DNA of 64,000 nt from Polyangiaceae bacterium (GCA_025936115.1 JAICTZ010000003.1:248001-312000); one strand, 5' to 3'. Shown: positions 18,302 through 29,878, counted from the stretch's first letter. Notes: generated by a model not told the origin, from the sequence alone. Numbers and translations: made by a program.

Positions 18302-20089
18302 TCAGCGCGAAAGCGGGCGCGTAAAGAGCGCGGCTTCGAGCTGAATGCCGCGCGCACGCAGCGTTTCGGCGATGTGAGCCACGCTGGCCGTCGGGACGAA
18401 GGTGCCTTCGATGCTCCCTCCGGCTGCCGTGCGATCGGCGACGAACGTGAAAAGGTCCGAATACTCGATACCCTGCGCGTTCGAGCCGAGGATTTCGGCG
18501 ACACGCACGACCCGGTAGCGACCGTCGCGCTGCTGCGCGACCTCGAGCGCAATATCGAACGAGCTGGCAATGAGCTCGCGCGCCGAGATGGGCGTGAGCG
18601 ACGTCGAATAGCGGCAAAGGTCGGCGACGAGTCGTGAAAACGCCCGGCCCAGTCCGACACCGAAGCGCGAAGCCACGACTCCGTCAGCGCCTTCACCGAT
18701 GGCGTCGACGATGGAGAGTGCGAGCGCCGGCGAAGTCATGTCGGCGACCAAGCGCGCGGACGGGACGCGCGCTGCGACGCGTACGGCGTGCTGGAGCCGC
18801 TCGGGAGCGAGCCGCGGGTCGATACGGGCCATGGCCGAGAACGGCGGACTCGCCGCGTCGACCAGCCAGATCCCGGCGCCTTCCGCTTGGACGATGGAGA
18901 GGGCGCCGAGTAGCGTTTCCGGTCCTCCGTCGCGGGCGCCCACCACGAGCAGGTTCAGGCGCGCCGCGATGCAGTGCTGCAAGAAGACCGCGATGGCGCG
19001 CGAAATGGTGCCGCGCCTGACGAGCTCATCGAGCGTGAGGGTGCTCCGCCGCGGCCGGCGTAGAACGAGCACCGACCCGTGAGGCAGTCCGCCCCCGAGC
19101 GATACCTCGAGCACCGTGCCGTTCGGCAGGCACCGTTCGACCGAGACATCGTCGCCACGCAGCGGCACGCCACTCTGCTCGCAGAGCCGGTGGAGCGCCC
19201 AGGTGAGCGCGAGCTCGGACGAGAAGCCCGACTCGAACCCGAAGGGACGGCCGGAGCGCGCCACCACCAAGCGATCGAAGCGCGGCACACCGATCTCGGC
19301 GATGCTGTTGTCCGCGAGCAATGGGCCGATTGGCCCTAGCTCGAGCAGCTCGGCCCGGGCGCGCGCGATGACACGCTCGCCCTCGACTCCGGGAAGCTCT
19401 TTTTCTTGCACCTTCCAGAGCTCACGCAGGAGCGGCTCGACCCGCTGTTCGAGCGCAGCATCGCTCGGCCGCCTGAAATCGTGTGATCCGAGGCGTTCGG
19501 CGACGCGAGCGACCAGCATCGCCACGTTGTCGCTGAGATCGGTGTTTTCGGCGGCGAGATCGCCGGAGTCGGGCGCGCCACGCGTGGCCATCTGCGGCGT
19601 GGCGCTGTCGATGGCGATGGACGTGGGCCGAGGCGGAGCCTCGTCGGGGAAACTTGCGTGCGAGGAGCGCGGCGGAGCGCCCTGACTCGGTGACGACGCC
19701 GGCGACGAGTCGGTCCGCGCGGTGCTGCGCGCCGGATCGTCGGGCGCGGGCACATCGGCCGAGTCCGCCGACGGCTCGATGCGCAGGACGAAGTCGCCGA
19801 CGTAGATGCGGTCGCCTTCGCGCACGATGGTCGCTTGCGCGATGCGGCGTCGATTGACGTACGTGCCGTTGGTGCTGTTGAGGTCCGTGACGATGAAGCG
19901 GCCGTCGCGATAGAGCAGCCGCGCGTGTCGCTTCGACACGTTGCCCTTCGGCAACACGATGTGATTGCCCTGCACACGTCCGACGCTCACCTCAGTAGTG
20001 TCGAAGACCTCACGACGCTCGGTCCCGCCCTTCTCGTGGATCACGATGGAGAAGGCGGGCGCCTTGGCGCCGGAAGCAGGCGAAATCAC
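18302..20089 (-). CDS. FHA domain joined to a CpaF-like domain with degenerate P-loop
   Basis: A 595-residue two-part protein. Residues 15-103 form an FHA phosphothreonine-binding domain (VGRVQGNHIVL, VSKRHARL, NSTNGTYVN). A Pro/Ser linker runs to about 185. Residues 190-595 follow the CpaF/TadA secretion ATPase layout, with LGPIGPLLADNSIAEIGV near 251 and FDRLVVARSGRPF after it. The Walker A site, normally GxxGSGKT, reads VVGARDGGPETLL at 383-394, with no Lys or Thr in place; the Walker B/Glu region, normally VVGEVRG, reads LVADMTS at 447-453. It is therefore probably not an ATPase. No tad/flp genes are nearby. A role as an FHA-guided adaptor is inferred. Confidence 0.8.
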   Translation of the reverse strand: MISPASGAKAPAFSIVIHEKGGTERREVFDTTEVSVGRVQGNHIVLPKGNVSKRHARLLYRDGRFIVTDLNSTNGTYVNRRRIAQATIVREGDRIYVGDFVLRIEPSADSADVPAPDDPARSTARTDSSPASSPSQGAPPRSSHASFPDEAPPRPTSIAIDSATPQMATRGAPDSGDLAAENTDLSDNVAMLVARVAERLGSHDFRRPSDAALEQRVEPLLRELWKVQEKELPGVEGERVIARARAELLELGPIGPLLADNSIAEIGVPRFDRLVVARSGRPFGFESGFSSELALTWALHRLCEQSGVPLRGDDVSVERCLPNGTVLEVSLGGGLPHGSVLVLRRPRRSTLTLDELVRRGTISRAIAVFLQHCIAARLNLLVVGARDGGPETLLGALSIVQAEGAGIWLVDAASPPFSAMARIDPRLAPERLQHAVRVAARVPSARLVADMTSPALALSIVDAIGEGADGVVASRFGVGLGRAFSRLVADLCRYSTSLTPISARELIASSFDIALEVAQQRDGRYRVVRVAEILGSNAQGIEYSDLFTFVADRTAAGGSIEGTFVPTASVAHIAETLRARGIQLEAALFTRPLSR

Positions 20090-20259
20090 GACACGTTAAC
20101 CTTGTCGAATGGTGGCCCCTGCTGTCAATCGCAGCCGTGCTACGGCCGGAAAGGCCGCCGTTCCCCGCGAGAACGCCTGCGAGCAAGCGTTCCAAGCGCC
20201 CGACGCGCGGGAATCCCAGTGGTCTCGGCGCGTCCCCCGCCACCCCCGAATTCGGCTTT

Positions 20260-20448
20260 TCAGCCCTCGCGAACGGCTCGTTCGCTGCGGACGTCGCTCG
20301 CGACGAGCTCGAGAAGTTCGCCTGCGAGTGCCATCACGTCGCGCTCGTTGAATCCACCGGCGCGAAACTCGCGGTAAATGTTCTTGGCGAGGATAGCGAC
20401 CGCCTTCGGGTCGCTGGCGCGGGGGACGGCTTCTACTGCTTGTGCCAT
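20260..20448 (-). CDS. Small conserved-looking protein of unknown function
   Basis: A 62-residue predicted cytoplasmic protein. Its middle, AVAILAKNIYREFRAGGFNE, followed by RDVMALAGELLELVASDV, looks like two amphipathic helices, and the pattern resembles small helical proteins I recall from myxobacterial genomes. ATG at 20448 is the only good start; no strong Shine-Dalgarno is seen. It lies upstream of the FHA-CpaF-like gene on the same strand with a 170-nt gap. An overlapping plus-strand frame is judged to be a shadow. The assignment rests on pattern only. Confidence 0.55.
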   Translation of the reverse strand: MAQAVEAVPRASDPKAVAILAKNIYREFRAGGFNERDVMALAGELLELVASDVRSERAVREG

Positions 20449-20627
20449 GGGTTCGGTCGTCGCCCTATCAAGATTGATGCCAACTGACCTGCCCTGGAAA
20501 TACCGGAAAATGAGGTCAGTCTACTGGTTCAACCGCGCAACCTCGTTCGCACTCGGCCGCGAAACTAGGCGCGTCCAGTGCAAGTCCTTACGCGCATTAG
20601 GAAAAGTGGTTGAACAAGCTCGGCGCC

Positions 20628-20954
20628 TCAGCTCGCGTAGCGATCGACGAGTTCTTTCGCGGGCCGCTCGATGCTCGCGAGCAGGCTCGTGATGAGCTCG
20701 CGACCGCCGTCGTCGAAGTAGAGCGCCTCCCCGACTTTCGGCGCCTCGCCAGAGGGAACCGCCGCGCCGTTGCCGTAAAACCGCACCCCACCTGCGAGCC
20801 GGCGGTCGACGGCAAGGTGCGAGTCGAGCCACCGCCCCGTGCGTCGATCGCGGACGGCAACGCAGCGATCCCCGCGAAAGTGGTACTCGGTGTTGCGGGT
20901 GACGTAAACGCGATGCACCCGCCGTTCAGGGCCACGGTAATTACTCTTCAACAC
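20628..20954 (-). CDS. Conserved hypothetical protein (NYRGPERR family)
   Basis: A 108-residue protein of unknown function. It starts with KSNYRGPERRVHRVYVTRNT, a dense conserved-looking block, and contains VAVRDRRTGRWLDSHLAVDR, and GEALYFDDGGRELITSLL near the C-terminus. GTG at 20954 is chosen because AAAGGAG lies five bases upstream (20960-20966); the frame stays open further upstream but lacks any comparable site. No signal peptide or membrane segment. It is divergent from the next gene, with 182 nt between them. Confidence 0.7.
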   Translation of the reverse strand: MLKSNYRGPERRVHRVYVTRNTEYHFRGDRCVAVRDRRTGRWLDSHLAVDRRLAGGVRFYGNGAAVPSGEAPKVGEALYFDDGGRELITSLLASIERPAKELVDRYAS

Positions 20955-20959
20955 GTCGT

Positions 20960-20966
20960 CTCCTTT
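20960..20966 (-). promoter_or_regulatory. Ribosome binding site fixing the start at 20954
   Basis: On the minus strand this reads AAAGGAG, five bases before GTG at 20954. It decides between that start and longer in-frame alternatives. Confidence 0.75.
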
Positions 20967-21136
20967 GTTCGAGGAACTGGACGTGCCCATGAGAAGGCGG
21001 ATCACCGGCTCGGGCCAATTCTTCGTCGTCCCCTCACGGGTCGCGCGGCGAGCGGGCGTGCCCCAACGCTCCCGACCGGACGACAAGCACCCCTCGTTCT
21101 TGCACCAGTGAAGGCCGCCCGGAATACGATCTCTCA

Positions 21137-21643
21137 ATGCCGTCGGGCCGTCCAGGAGCGAAGCCGAAGAGCCCGGGGCTCAGGAAGGCGCGCGGAGCTC
21201 CGCTCGTGGAGCGGCGCACGCTCGAGCTCTACCGCAGCAACGACTATCGCTGGCGCGAGCTCTTCGAATGCGCCGACGTGATGAGCGAGGGCGCGACGCG
21301 CGCCGAGCCCGACGGCGCGACGTACTACGGCTCGACGAGCGTGCTCTTGCCGTTCGCCTCGAGGGGTGGCGGCGTCCCCGACGAGCTCGGCGCGCAAATC
21401 GCGGAGCTCATCGCGTGCGATCCCCACGCGCGACTGCGCGCGGTGCGCATCGCGTGCTTGGAAGCGCAAGTTCGTTCAAACGCGCGCATCGGTCGCGTGC
21501 GCGCCGAGCTCTGCGTGCGTGCCGACGCACATGGCGTGCGCGTCGACGTCGACGTCGAGGCGCGAGTGTTCGCGGAGCTCGCACCACGACCGCCGCGCCG
21601 AGCCGAACCGAACGAGCCGAAGCGCGGAGCGCGCGGAGCTTGA
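21137..21643 (+). CDS. Hypothetical protein
   Basis: A 168-residue protein I do not recognise. It has a basic N-terminus, then ELYRSNDYRWRELFECADVM and ATYYGSTSVLLPFASR, and a helical region ACDPHARLRAVRIACLEAQV, followed by alternating Val/Asp strand-like sequence and a basic tail. There is no signal peptide or membrane span. The ordered hydrophobic pattern and codon use like the neighbours argue that it is real. It is divergent from the gene at 20628-20954. Confidence 0.62.
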   Translation: MPSGRPGAKPKSPGLRKARGAPLVERRTLELYRSNDYRWRELFECADVMSEGATRAEPDGATYYGSTSVLLPFASRGGGVPDELGAQIAELIACDPHARLRAVRIACLEAQVRSNARIGRVRAELCVRADAHGVRVDVDVEARVFAELAPRPPRRAEPNEPKRGARGA

Positions 21644-21831
21644 GCCGCGCGCTGCCCCACGGGGTACGTGCCGCGCGGCGCACGAGCCGCGCGCGCGAGC
21701 GCCCCGCTCCGTCAAGGGCGAAGTTCGCCCGTGCGATTCGAAACCCATCTGACGAAGACGGACCGCGCGTGCTCTAGACTTGCGCCACCGGCTCACCGTT
21801 CAGTGAAGGCTCCTCTTGACAGGGGAGCGGC

Positions 21832-22854
21832 GTGAGCGGAGTGATGACGTCTCGGGTCATGGGTCGCAGGAAGCAGCGCGACGAGAAGATTATCCACGTC
21901 GTGTTCGGCCCTGGCGGCGGACGCATGCAGCACCGTGACGCCGGGGCCGCGCGCGGCACGACGCCACCGGCCGAAGGCAGTCGTGAGCCGCTCACCGATT
22001 TGTTCTCGGTGAGCGAGATCGCGCGCTTGCTCGACATCACGGCCGCGCGCCTGCGCACGCTCGATCGTTCGGGCGTGGTTTCACCGACAGCTCGCCGCCG
22101 CGGACGCCGCGCGTACACCTTCTCGGATCTGATCGCGCTCAGGACAGCGCAGTCGCTGCTGCAACAGCGGGTACGCCTGCGCGACGTGACACGCGCCGTG
22201 GCCGCGCTCCGTCGCTCCTTGCCCAAGGTGACGCGGCCGCTGCAGGAGCTGCGCATCGTCTCCGACGGCGAGCGCGTCGTCGTGCGCAGCCAGGACGGCG
22301 CGTTCGAACCGCTCACGGGGCAGATGCTGCTCGACTTCGAGGTGAAGACGCTGCGCGACGACGTCGTGCGCGTGCTCAGACCGTCCGCGGGACGCGAGCG
22401 CGCGCGGACGGCCTACGAGCTCTACCTGCGCGCGAGCCAACTCGACGAGGAACCGCTCACGATGGACGAAGCCGAGCGGCTCTATCGGGAGGCCATTTCG
22501 CTCGATCCGTGGCTCGCCATTGCCTACACGAACCTCGGCAACATCCGCTTCCGCCGGCAGGACACCGTGCACGCCGAGGAGCTCTACAGGAAGGCGCTCG
22601 AGATCGACGCGCGCCAGCCCGAGGCTCAATACAACCTCGGCTACGTGATGCTCGAACGCGGCGAGCCGGACGGCAGCATCCCGCTATTCCTCGGCGCCAT
22701 CGAGAGCGATCCCAAGTTCTCGGACGCGTACTTCAACCTCGCGATGGCCTACGAGCAGATCGGCGAGTCGCAGAAGGCACGCCCGTATTGGAAGAGCTAC
22801 ATCATGCTCGAGCCGTCTGGCACCTGGACCGAGATCGCCAAGCGTCACCTCTAG
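21832..22854 (+). CDS. MerR-type HTH regulator fused to TPR repeats
   Basis: A 340-residue protein. After about 55 mostly flexible residues comes a MerR-like winged helix: LFSVSEIARLLDITAARLRT, then GRRAYTFSDLIALRTAQSLL. The C-terminal half has at least three TPR units, for example PWLAIAYTNLGNIRF, QPEAQYNLGYVMLERGEP and SDAYFNLAMAYEQIGE. There is no MerR effector domain, so the TPR region probably takes a protein partner instead of a small molecule. GTG at 21832 has AGGGGAG just upstream; ATG at 21844 is an alternative. It is a single gene with its own promoter region. Confidence 0.88.
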   Translation: MSGVMTSRVMGRRKQRDEKIIHVVFGPGGGRMQHRDAGAARGTTPPAEGSREPLTDLFSVSEIARLLDITAARLRTLDRSGVVSPTARRRGRRAYTFSDLIALRTAQSLLQQRVRLRDVTRAVAALRRSLPKVTRPLQELRIVSDGERVVVRSQDGAFEPLTGQMLLDFEVKTLRDDVVRVLRPSAGRERARTAYELYLRASQLDEEPLTMDEAERLYREAISLDPWLAIAYTNLGNIRFRRQDTVHAEELYRKALEIDARQPEAQYNLGYVMLERGEPDGSIPLFLGAIESDPKFSDAYFNLAMAYEQIGESQKARPYWKSYIMLEPSGTWTEIAKRHL

Positions 22855-22899
22855 CTGTGTCCGACGCGTGCCCGTCCACGTGCGTGCCTGTGCCCGACT

Positions 22900-22924
22900 T
22901 AGGCCGCTCCGGTGACGCGGCCTA
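22900..22924. terminator. Bidirectional terminator-like hairpin
   Basis: taggccgc at 22900-22907 pairs perfectly with gcggccta at 22917-22924 around a nine-base loop, midway between the convergent MerR-TPR and nitrilase-family genes. Confidence 0.5.
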
Positions 22925-22953
22925 GCCGCGCCGACTCTCAATTCGGCTAAAAA

Positions 22954-23823
22954 TCAGCGCGCTGGCGCGCGATCGAGGCGCCGATGCTCGAGCGCCGGCA
23001 GCGAGCGACGTACGGCGCCGAGCCGTTCGGCCTCGACCGTGGCGAGCGCAACACCGACTCCGTCCGACGCCTCCGCCGTGACGGTGCCCCACGGATCGGC
23101 GACGAGCGCGTGGCCGTAAGTGCTGCGCCCGAGCGGATGCTTGCCCCACTGCGCGGCCGCCGCGACGTACGCCTGCGCTTCGATCGCGCGCGCGCGCAGG
23201 AGCACGTGCCAATGATCCTTGCCGGTGTGTAGCGTGAACGCCGCCGGCACGAGCAGGAGCTCCGCGCCCCGGTCTGCGAGCTTCCGGTAAAGCTCGGGAA
23301 AGCGCACGTCGTAGCAAATCGAGAGCCCGACGCGAAAACCGTCGAGCTCCACGACCACCGCCTCACTGCCCGCACTGGTCTTGGCCGATTCGCAGAGCGA
23401 GGTGCCGTCGGCGAGCTCGACGTCGAACAGGTGGATCTTGCGGTAGCTCGCGATGAGCTCGCCGCCCGGTGAGAAACACACGAGCGTGTTGTACGGGCGC
23501 TCGGGATCGTCGCTCCGCTCGGGCATGCCTCCGCCGACGACGTACACGCCGGACGCGCGCGCGAGACCCGCGAGCGCGCTCTGGATCGGCGCGCGCGTGT
23601 CGCCGAGCCGCTCCGCGATGGCAAGGCGCGCCGCTTCTTCGCCGAAGAACGCGAAATTTTCCGGTAAGACGACGATGCGCGCGCCGCGTGCCGCGGCTTC
23701 CCCGACGAGGCGCTCGCAGACGCTCAGGTTCCGAGCCACGTCCGCTTGACTCGAGAGCTGCGCGGCGGCGACGAGCGTGCGGCGCGCGTCGTTCGGCGCT
23801 TCCGTTCCGAGATTCGTGGGCAA
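22954..23823 (-). CDS. Carbon-nitrogen hydrolase (Nit/omega-amidase-like)
   Basis: A nitrilase-superfamily amidase of about 289 residues. The catalytic Glu-Lys-Cys triad is visible: E55 in VVLPENFAF, K129 in SYRKIHLFD and C170 in LSICYDVRFPE. The fingerprints match the Nit1/Nit2 branch, which includes omega-amidase and deaminated-glutathione amidase, so hydrolysis of a small amide is likely; the exact substrate is not shown. No ATG is available at the expected N-terminus. TTG at 23823 is given; TTG at 23859 is an alternative. It is divergent from the FHA-sigma54 activator gene. Confidence 0.9.
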   Translation of the reverse strand: MPTNLGTEAPNDARRTLVAAAQLSSQADVARNLSVCERLVGEAAARGARIVVLPENFAFFGEEAARLAIAERLGDTRAPIQSALAGLARASGVYVVGGGMPERSDDPERPYNTLVCFSPGGELIASYRKIHLFDVELADGTSLCESAKTSAGSEAVVVELDGFRVGLSICYDVRFPELYRKLADRGAELLLVPAAFTLHTGKDHWHVLLRARAIEAQAYVAAAAQWGKHPLGRSTYGHALVADPWGTVTAEASDGVGVALATVEAERLGAVRRSLPALEHRRLDRAPAR

Positions 23824-23918
23824 CGGGGTCGATGCTAGCAGGCCGCTCGCGAAGGCCAAAACGCCACGAGCGATGCAGATGTCTGACAGTAGTACTAAGG
23901 TGCGGAGCCGAGCGAGCC

Positions 23919-25304
23919 GTGACCGACAAGCGCACCGACGAGATGCAGACGTTCGACGCCGGGCGCCGCGATCGGCCACGCGGGCGCCCCGGGCTCGTAC
24001 TGCTCTATGCGAGTGAATACGCGGCCTTGCCGCCAGCCTGGCCCTTCGGGCGTGACGTGACGGTCATCGGTCGCGACGCGACGGCCGATGTCGTGCTCGC
24101 GGTGAGCGCCGTGTCGCGGCGTCACGTCGAGATCCGGCGCGACGGCGAGGACTACGTGGCGCGCGATCTCGGCAGCCGCAACGGCACGCTCGTCAACGGA
24201 CACCCCGTGAGCGAAGCGGTGCTCGAGCCGCTCGACGAGCTCCGCATCGGCGACGCCGTGCTCAAAGTGGTCGACGAGGGCGCTGATGAGTACGGGCGCT
24301 ACCGCATCGACGGGGCCATCGTGGGCGGCGCGCGACAAGCTCCGGCCTCGGACGCGCTCGTGGGCGGACTCCAGATGGACCGCATCTTGGCCGAGCTCTG
24401 GCGCGTGGCGCGCGCGCCGCTCAACGTGCTCTTGCTCGGCGCGAGCGGCACGGGCAAAGAGGTCGTCGCCTCCGAGCTGCACCGCTTGAGCGGCCGCACC
24501 GGGCGTTTCGCGGCCGTCAATTGCGCGGCCATTCCCGGGAACTTGCTCGAGAGCGAGCTCTTCGGCTTCAAGCGCGGCGCCTTTTCCGGCGCCGATCGCG
24601 ACAAACCGGGGCTGATTCGCGCAGCCGACGGCGGCACGCTCTTACTCGACGAGATCGGCGACATGCCGCTCGAAGCGCAGGCGAAGCTCCTGCGCGTGCT
24701 CCAGGCGCGCGAGGTGCTGCCGCTCGGTGCGACCACGCCGGAGCAGGTCGACGTCCGCATCGTGGGCGCGACCCACCGAGACCTCGGCCGCCTGCAGGCC
24801 GAAGGCAAGTTCCGCGAGGATCTCTTCGCGCGTTTGAACGAGTACAAGCTCGTCTTGCCACCGCTCTACGAGCGCAAAGAAGACGTGTTCGTGCTGCTCT
24901 CGAGCTTTCTCGCTCGGCTCGGCCGCACGGACCTCAAGGTGTCGTTCCCCTACATGACGGCCCTTTTACACTACGATTGGCCCTACAACGTCCGGGAGCT
25001 CGAAGCCTGCATCAAGCGTTCGGTCGCGCTCGCCGACGGCCCGGTGCTCCTACCCGAGCACCTGCCCGAAGCGGTGACGGACGCCATGGAAGGCTACGGG
25101 CATGCCGCGCCCCTCCCCGGCCAGCCGAGCCGGTTGCCTGCCATGGCGACCCACGGCGCCCCGAGCGAGCAGGAGCTTCGCGAGCTTTTGAACGCTCATG
25201 GGGGCAATGTGGCAGCCGTGGGCCGGGTGCTCGGCAAGGCGCGCATGCAGATCCATCGCTGGATGAAGCGCTACGCGATCGAGGTCGAGGACTATAGAAG
25301 TTGA
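23919..25304 (+). CDS. FHA-domain sigma54-dependent transcription activator
   Basis: A 461-residue enhancer-binding protein in which an FHA domain replaces the usual receiver domain, an arrangement well known from myxobacteria. FHA motifs lie at about residues 45-118 (VIGRDATADVVL, SRRHVEI, LGSRNGTLVNG). The AAA+ domain has Walker A GASGTGKE (174-181), the sigma54-contacting loop GAFSGA (220-225, usually GAFTGA), Walker B LLLDEIGDMP, and the arginine-finger segment REDLFARLNEY. A Fis-type HTH ends the protein (NVAAVGRVLGKARMQIHRW). GTG at 23919 is chosen; ATG at 23943 is possible. A Ser/Thr kinase probably supplies the phosphorylated partner. Its target genes are not evident. Confidence 0.93.
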   Translation: MTDKRTDEMQTFDAGRRDRPRGRPGLVLLYASEYAALPPAWPFGRDVTVIGRDATADVVLAVSAVSRRHVEIRRDGEDYVARDLGSRNGTLVNGHPVSEAVLEPLDELRIGDAVLKVVDEGADEYGRYRIDGAIVGGARQAPASDALVGGLQMDRILAELWRVARAPLNVLLLGASGTGKEVVASELHRLSGRTGRFAAVNCAAIPGNLLESELFGFKRGAFSGADRDKPGLIRAADGGTLLLDEIGDMPLEAQAKLLRVLQAREVLPLGATTPEQVDVRIVGATHRDLGRLQAEGKFREDLFARLNEYKLVLPPLYERKEDVFVLLSSFLARLGRTDLKVSFPYMTALLHYDWPYNVRELEACIKRSVALADGPVLLPEHLPEAVTDAMEGYGHAAPLPGQPSRLPAMATHGAPSEQELRELLNAHGGNVAAVGRVLGKARMQIHRWMKRYAIEVEDYRS

Positions 25305-25351
25305 CGGCCGTCGCCGAAACCCGGTAGCACCGGGCCCGAGCGATCGAGCGG

Positions 25352-27772
<2,421 letters not shown>

Positions 27773-27778
27773 TTTCCC

Positions 27779-29689
27779 ATGGCTAGCGCGAAATACACTG
27801 CCGAGAGCATCACCGTCCTCGAAGGGCTCGACCCCGTCCGCAAACGTCCGGGCATGTACATCGGCGGGGTCGGCTCCGCTGGCCTGCATCACCTAGTCTG
27901 GGAAATCGTCGACAACGCGGTCGACGAGGCCATGAACGGCCACGCGACGGAAATCGCCGTCACGCTACACAAGGACGGCCAGTCGATCACGGTGTCGGAC
28001 GACGGGCGCGGCATCCCCATCGACATCCACCCGAAGCACAAGAAATCCGCGCTCGAGATCGTGTACACGACGCTCCACGCGGGCGGGAAATTCGGCGACG
28101 ACAACTACAAGACGGCCGGCGGCCTGCACGGCGTCGGGGCGTCCGTCGTCAACGCCCTCTCGTCCGAGGTCACCGTCACCGTCAAGCGCGACGGCGCGGC
28201 GTGGAGCATGGAATTTCACGGCGGCGCCGTGAAGAGCAAGCTCAAGAAGCTCGGCGCGGCGCGCGGCAGCGGCACGACGGTTCATTTCCGGCCCGATCCC
28301 ACGATTTTTCCGCGCACGGACTTCAACCCGGACACGATCCGCGAGCGGCTCGAGATCGTGAGCTACCTGCATCGCGGCGTCACCGTGCGCTTCAACGACG
28401 AAACGCACGGCCAAAAATACGAGTATTCCCACGCCGAAGGCCTCGTCGAGTACCTGCGCCGGATCGTGACCGAGGCCGGTGCGCGCGCCGTTCACGAGGC
28501 GCCCTTCACGCTCGCGCGTGACGAGGAGACGCGCCTCGAGGTCGCGTTCCTGTGGACCGAAGCGACGGAGGAAAAGATCCGCAGCTACGTGAACGGCATC
28601 CCGACGGGCTCCGGCGGCACGCACGAGAACGGCCTTCGCTCGGGGCTCGTGAAGGCCGTGCGCAACTACATCGACACGCACGGCCTCACGCCGCGTGGCG
28701 TCACCATTTCGGCCGAGGACATCCGCGAAGGGCTCACGGGCGTCGTGAGCTTGTTCCTCAAGGAACCGCAGTTTCAGGGGCAGACCAAGGACCGCCTGAA
28801 CAACCCCGAGATCCAGTCGCTCGTCGACGGCTGGGTGCGGCCCGCCCTCGAGCAGTGGCTGAATCAGACGCGCACGGTCGCCGAACAAATCGTCGCGCGC
28901 ATCATCCTGTCGGCGCGCGCTCGAGAGGCGTCACGTGCCGCGTCGGCTCAGGTCACACGCCGGAGCGCCACGAACGGCCGGCTCACGCTGCCGGGCAAGC
29001 TCAGCGATTGTCTCTCGAACGCGCGCGAAAGCACCGAGCTCTTCATCGTGGAGGGCGACTCCGCCGGCGGCTCGGCCAAGCAGGGCCGCGACCGCAACTT
29101 CCAAGCGATCCTGCCGCTCCGCGGCAAGGTGCTGAATACGGAAGGCCTGGCAACCGGAAAGGTGCTCGAAAACAAGGAGCTTGCCGATCTCGTGACCGCC
29201 CTCGGCTGTGGCCTGGGCACCGGGTTCGACCTCGCGCGGCTCCGCTATCAACGCATCGTGCTGCTCGCCGACGCGGATTCCGACGGGCACCACATCACGA
29301 CGCTCCTGCTCACGTTCCTCTACCGGCACCTGCCCGAGCTCATCAAAGGCGGCCGGGTCTTCATCGCCATGCCGCCGCTTTATCGCATCGATATCGGCCA
29401 GGCGACGTACTGGGCGGCCGATGACCCCGATCGCGACCGTATTTTGAAGGAGCACGTCAAAGGCAACGCCAAGCCCGAGATCACGCGCTTCAAGGGCCTG
29501 GGTGAGATGATGCCGAAAGTGTTGTGGGAGACGACGCTGAGCCCCAAGACTCGGCGGCTGCTCCGCGTCGGAATCGCCGACGCGCTCGAGACCGATCGCG
29601 TCGTCGGCGAGCTCATGGGCAAAGACCCATCCGCGCGCTTCCGCTTCATCATGGATCGGGCCGACGAGGCTTCGGACCTAGACGTGTAA
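27779..29689 (+). CDS. parE: DNA topoisomerase IV subunit B (GyrB/ParE family)
   Basis: ATPase subunit of a type II topoisomerase, 636 residues. GHKL motifs are clear: EIVDNAVDEAMNG, DDGRGIPIDIH and GGLHGVGASVVNALS. The TOPRIM part shows VEGDSAGGSAKQGRDR and LLADADSDGHH, and TRFKGLGEMMP closes the conserved core. Family members are hard to tell apart by sequence alone; pairing with the GyrA-box-less parC and the short length (no GyrB insertion) favour ParE. It is followed by a 189-nt gap and bamA. Confidence 0.9.
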   Translation: MASAKYTAESITVLEGLDPVRKRPGMYIGGVGSAGLHHLVWEIVDNAVDEAMNGHATEIAVTLHKDGQSITVSDDGRGIPIDIHPKHKKSALEIVYTTLHAGGKFGDDNYKTAGGLHGVGASVVNALSSEVTVTVKRDGAAWSMEFHGGAVKSKLKKLGAARGSGTTVHFRPDPTIFPRTDFNPDTIRERLEIVSYLHRGVTVRFNDETHGQKYEYSHAEGLVEYLRRIVTEAGARAVHEAPFTLARDEETRLEVAFLWTEATEEKIRSYVNGIPTGSGGTHENGLRSGLVKAVRNYIDTHGLTPRGVTISAEDIREGLTGVVSLFLKEPQFQGQTKDRLNNPEIQSLVDGWVRPALEQWLNQTRTVAEQIVARIILSARAREASRAASAQVTRRSATNGRLTLPGKLSDCLSNARESTELFIVEGDSAGGSAKQGRDRNFQAILPLRGKVLNTEGLATGKVLENKELADLVTALGCGLGTGFDLARLRYQRIVLLADADSDGHHITTLLLTFLYRHLPELIKGGRVFIAMPPLYRIDIGQATYWAADDPDRDRILKEHVKGNAKPEITRFKGLGEMMPKVLWETTLSPKTRRLLRVGIADALETDRVVGELMGKDPSARFRFIMDRADEASDLDV

Positions 29690-29878
29690 TCCTGAGCGAT
29701 CGTCGCCGGGGTCGTTTTTCGAGCTCGTCCGAACCGGCCGACGGGCCCCGAATGGCAGCGCGAGGCGCGCTTCGAGCGGCCGCACCGGCGCCGAGTCCTG
29801 GATCGGCGTAATTTGCCGAACAAAATCCAGCTTCCCTGTTGTGCAGGCGCCGGCTCTGGGCTATCGCCGGGGGCCCGC

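Noticed and set aside
20467..20482. Minus-strand TGGCAT-N5-TTGAT resembling a sigma54 promoter ahead of the 62-residue gene
   Set aside because: The essential GC at -12 is GA, and the transcript would have only about eight leader bases. Probably chance.
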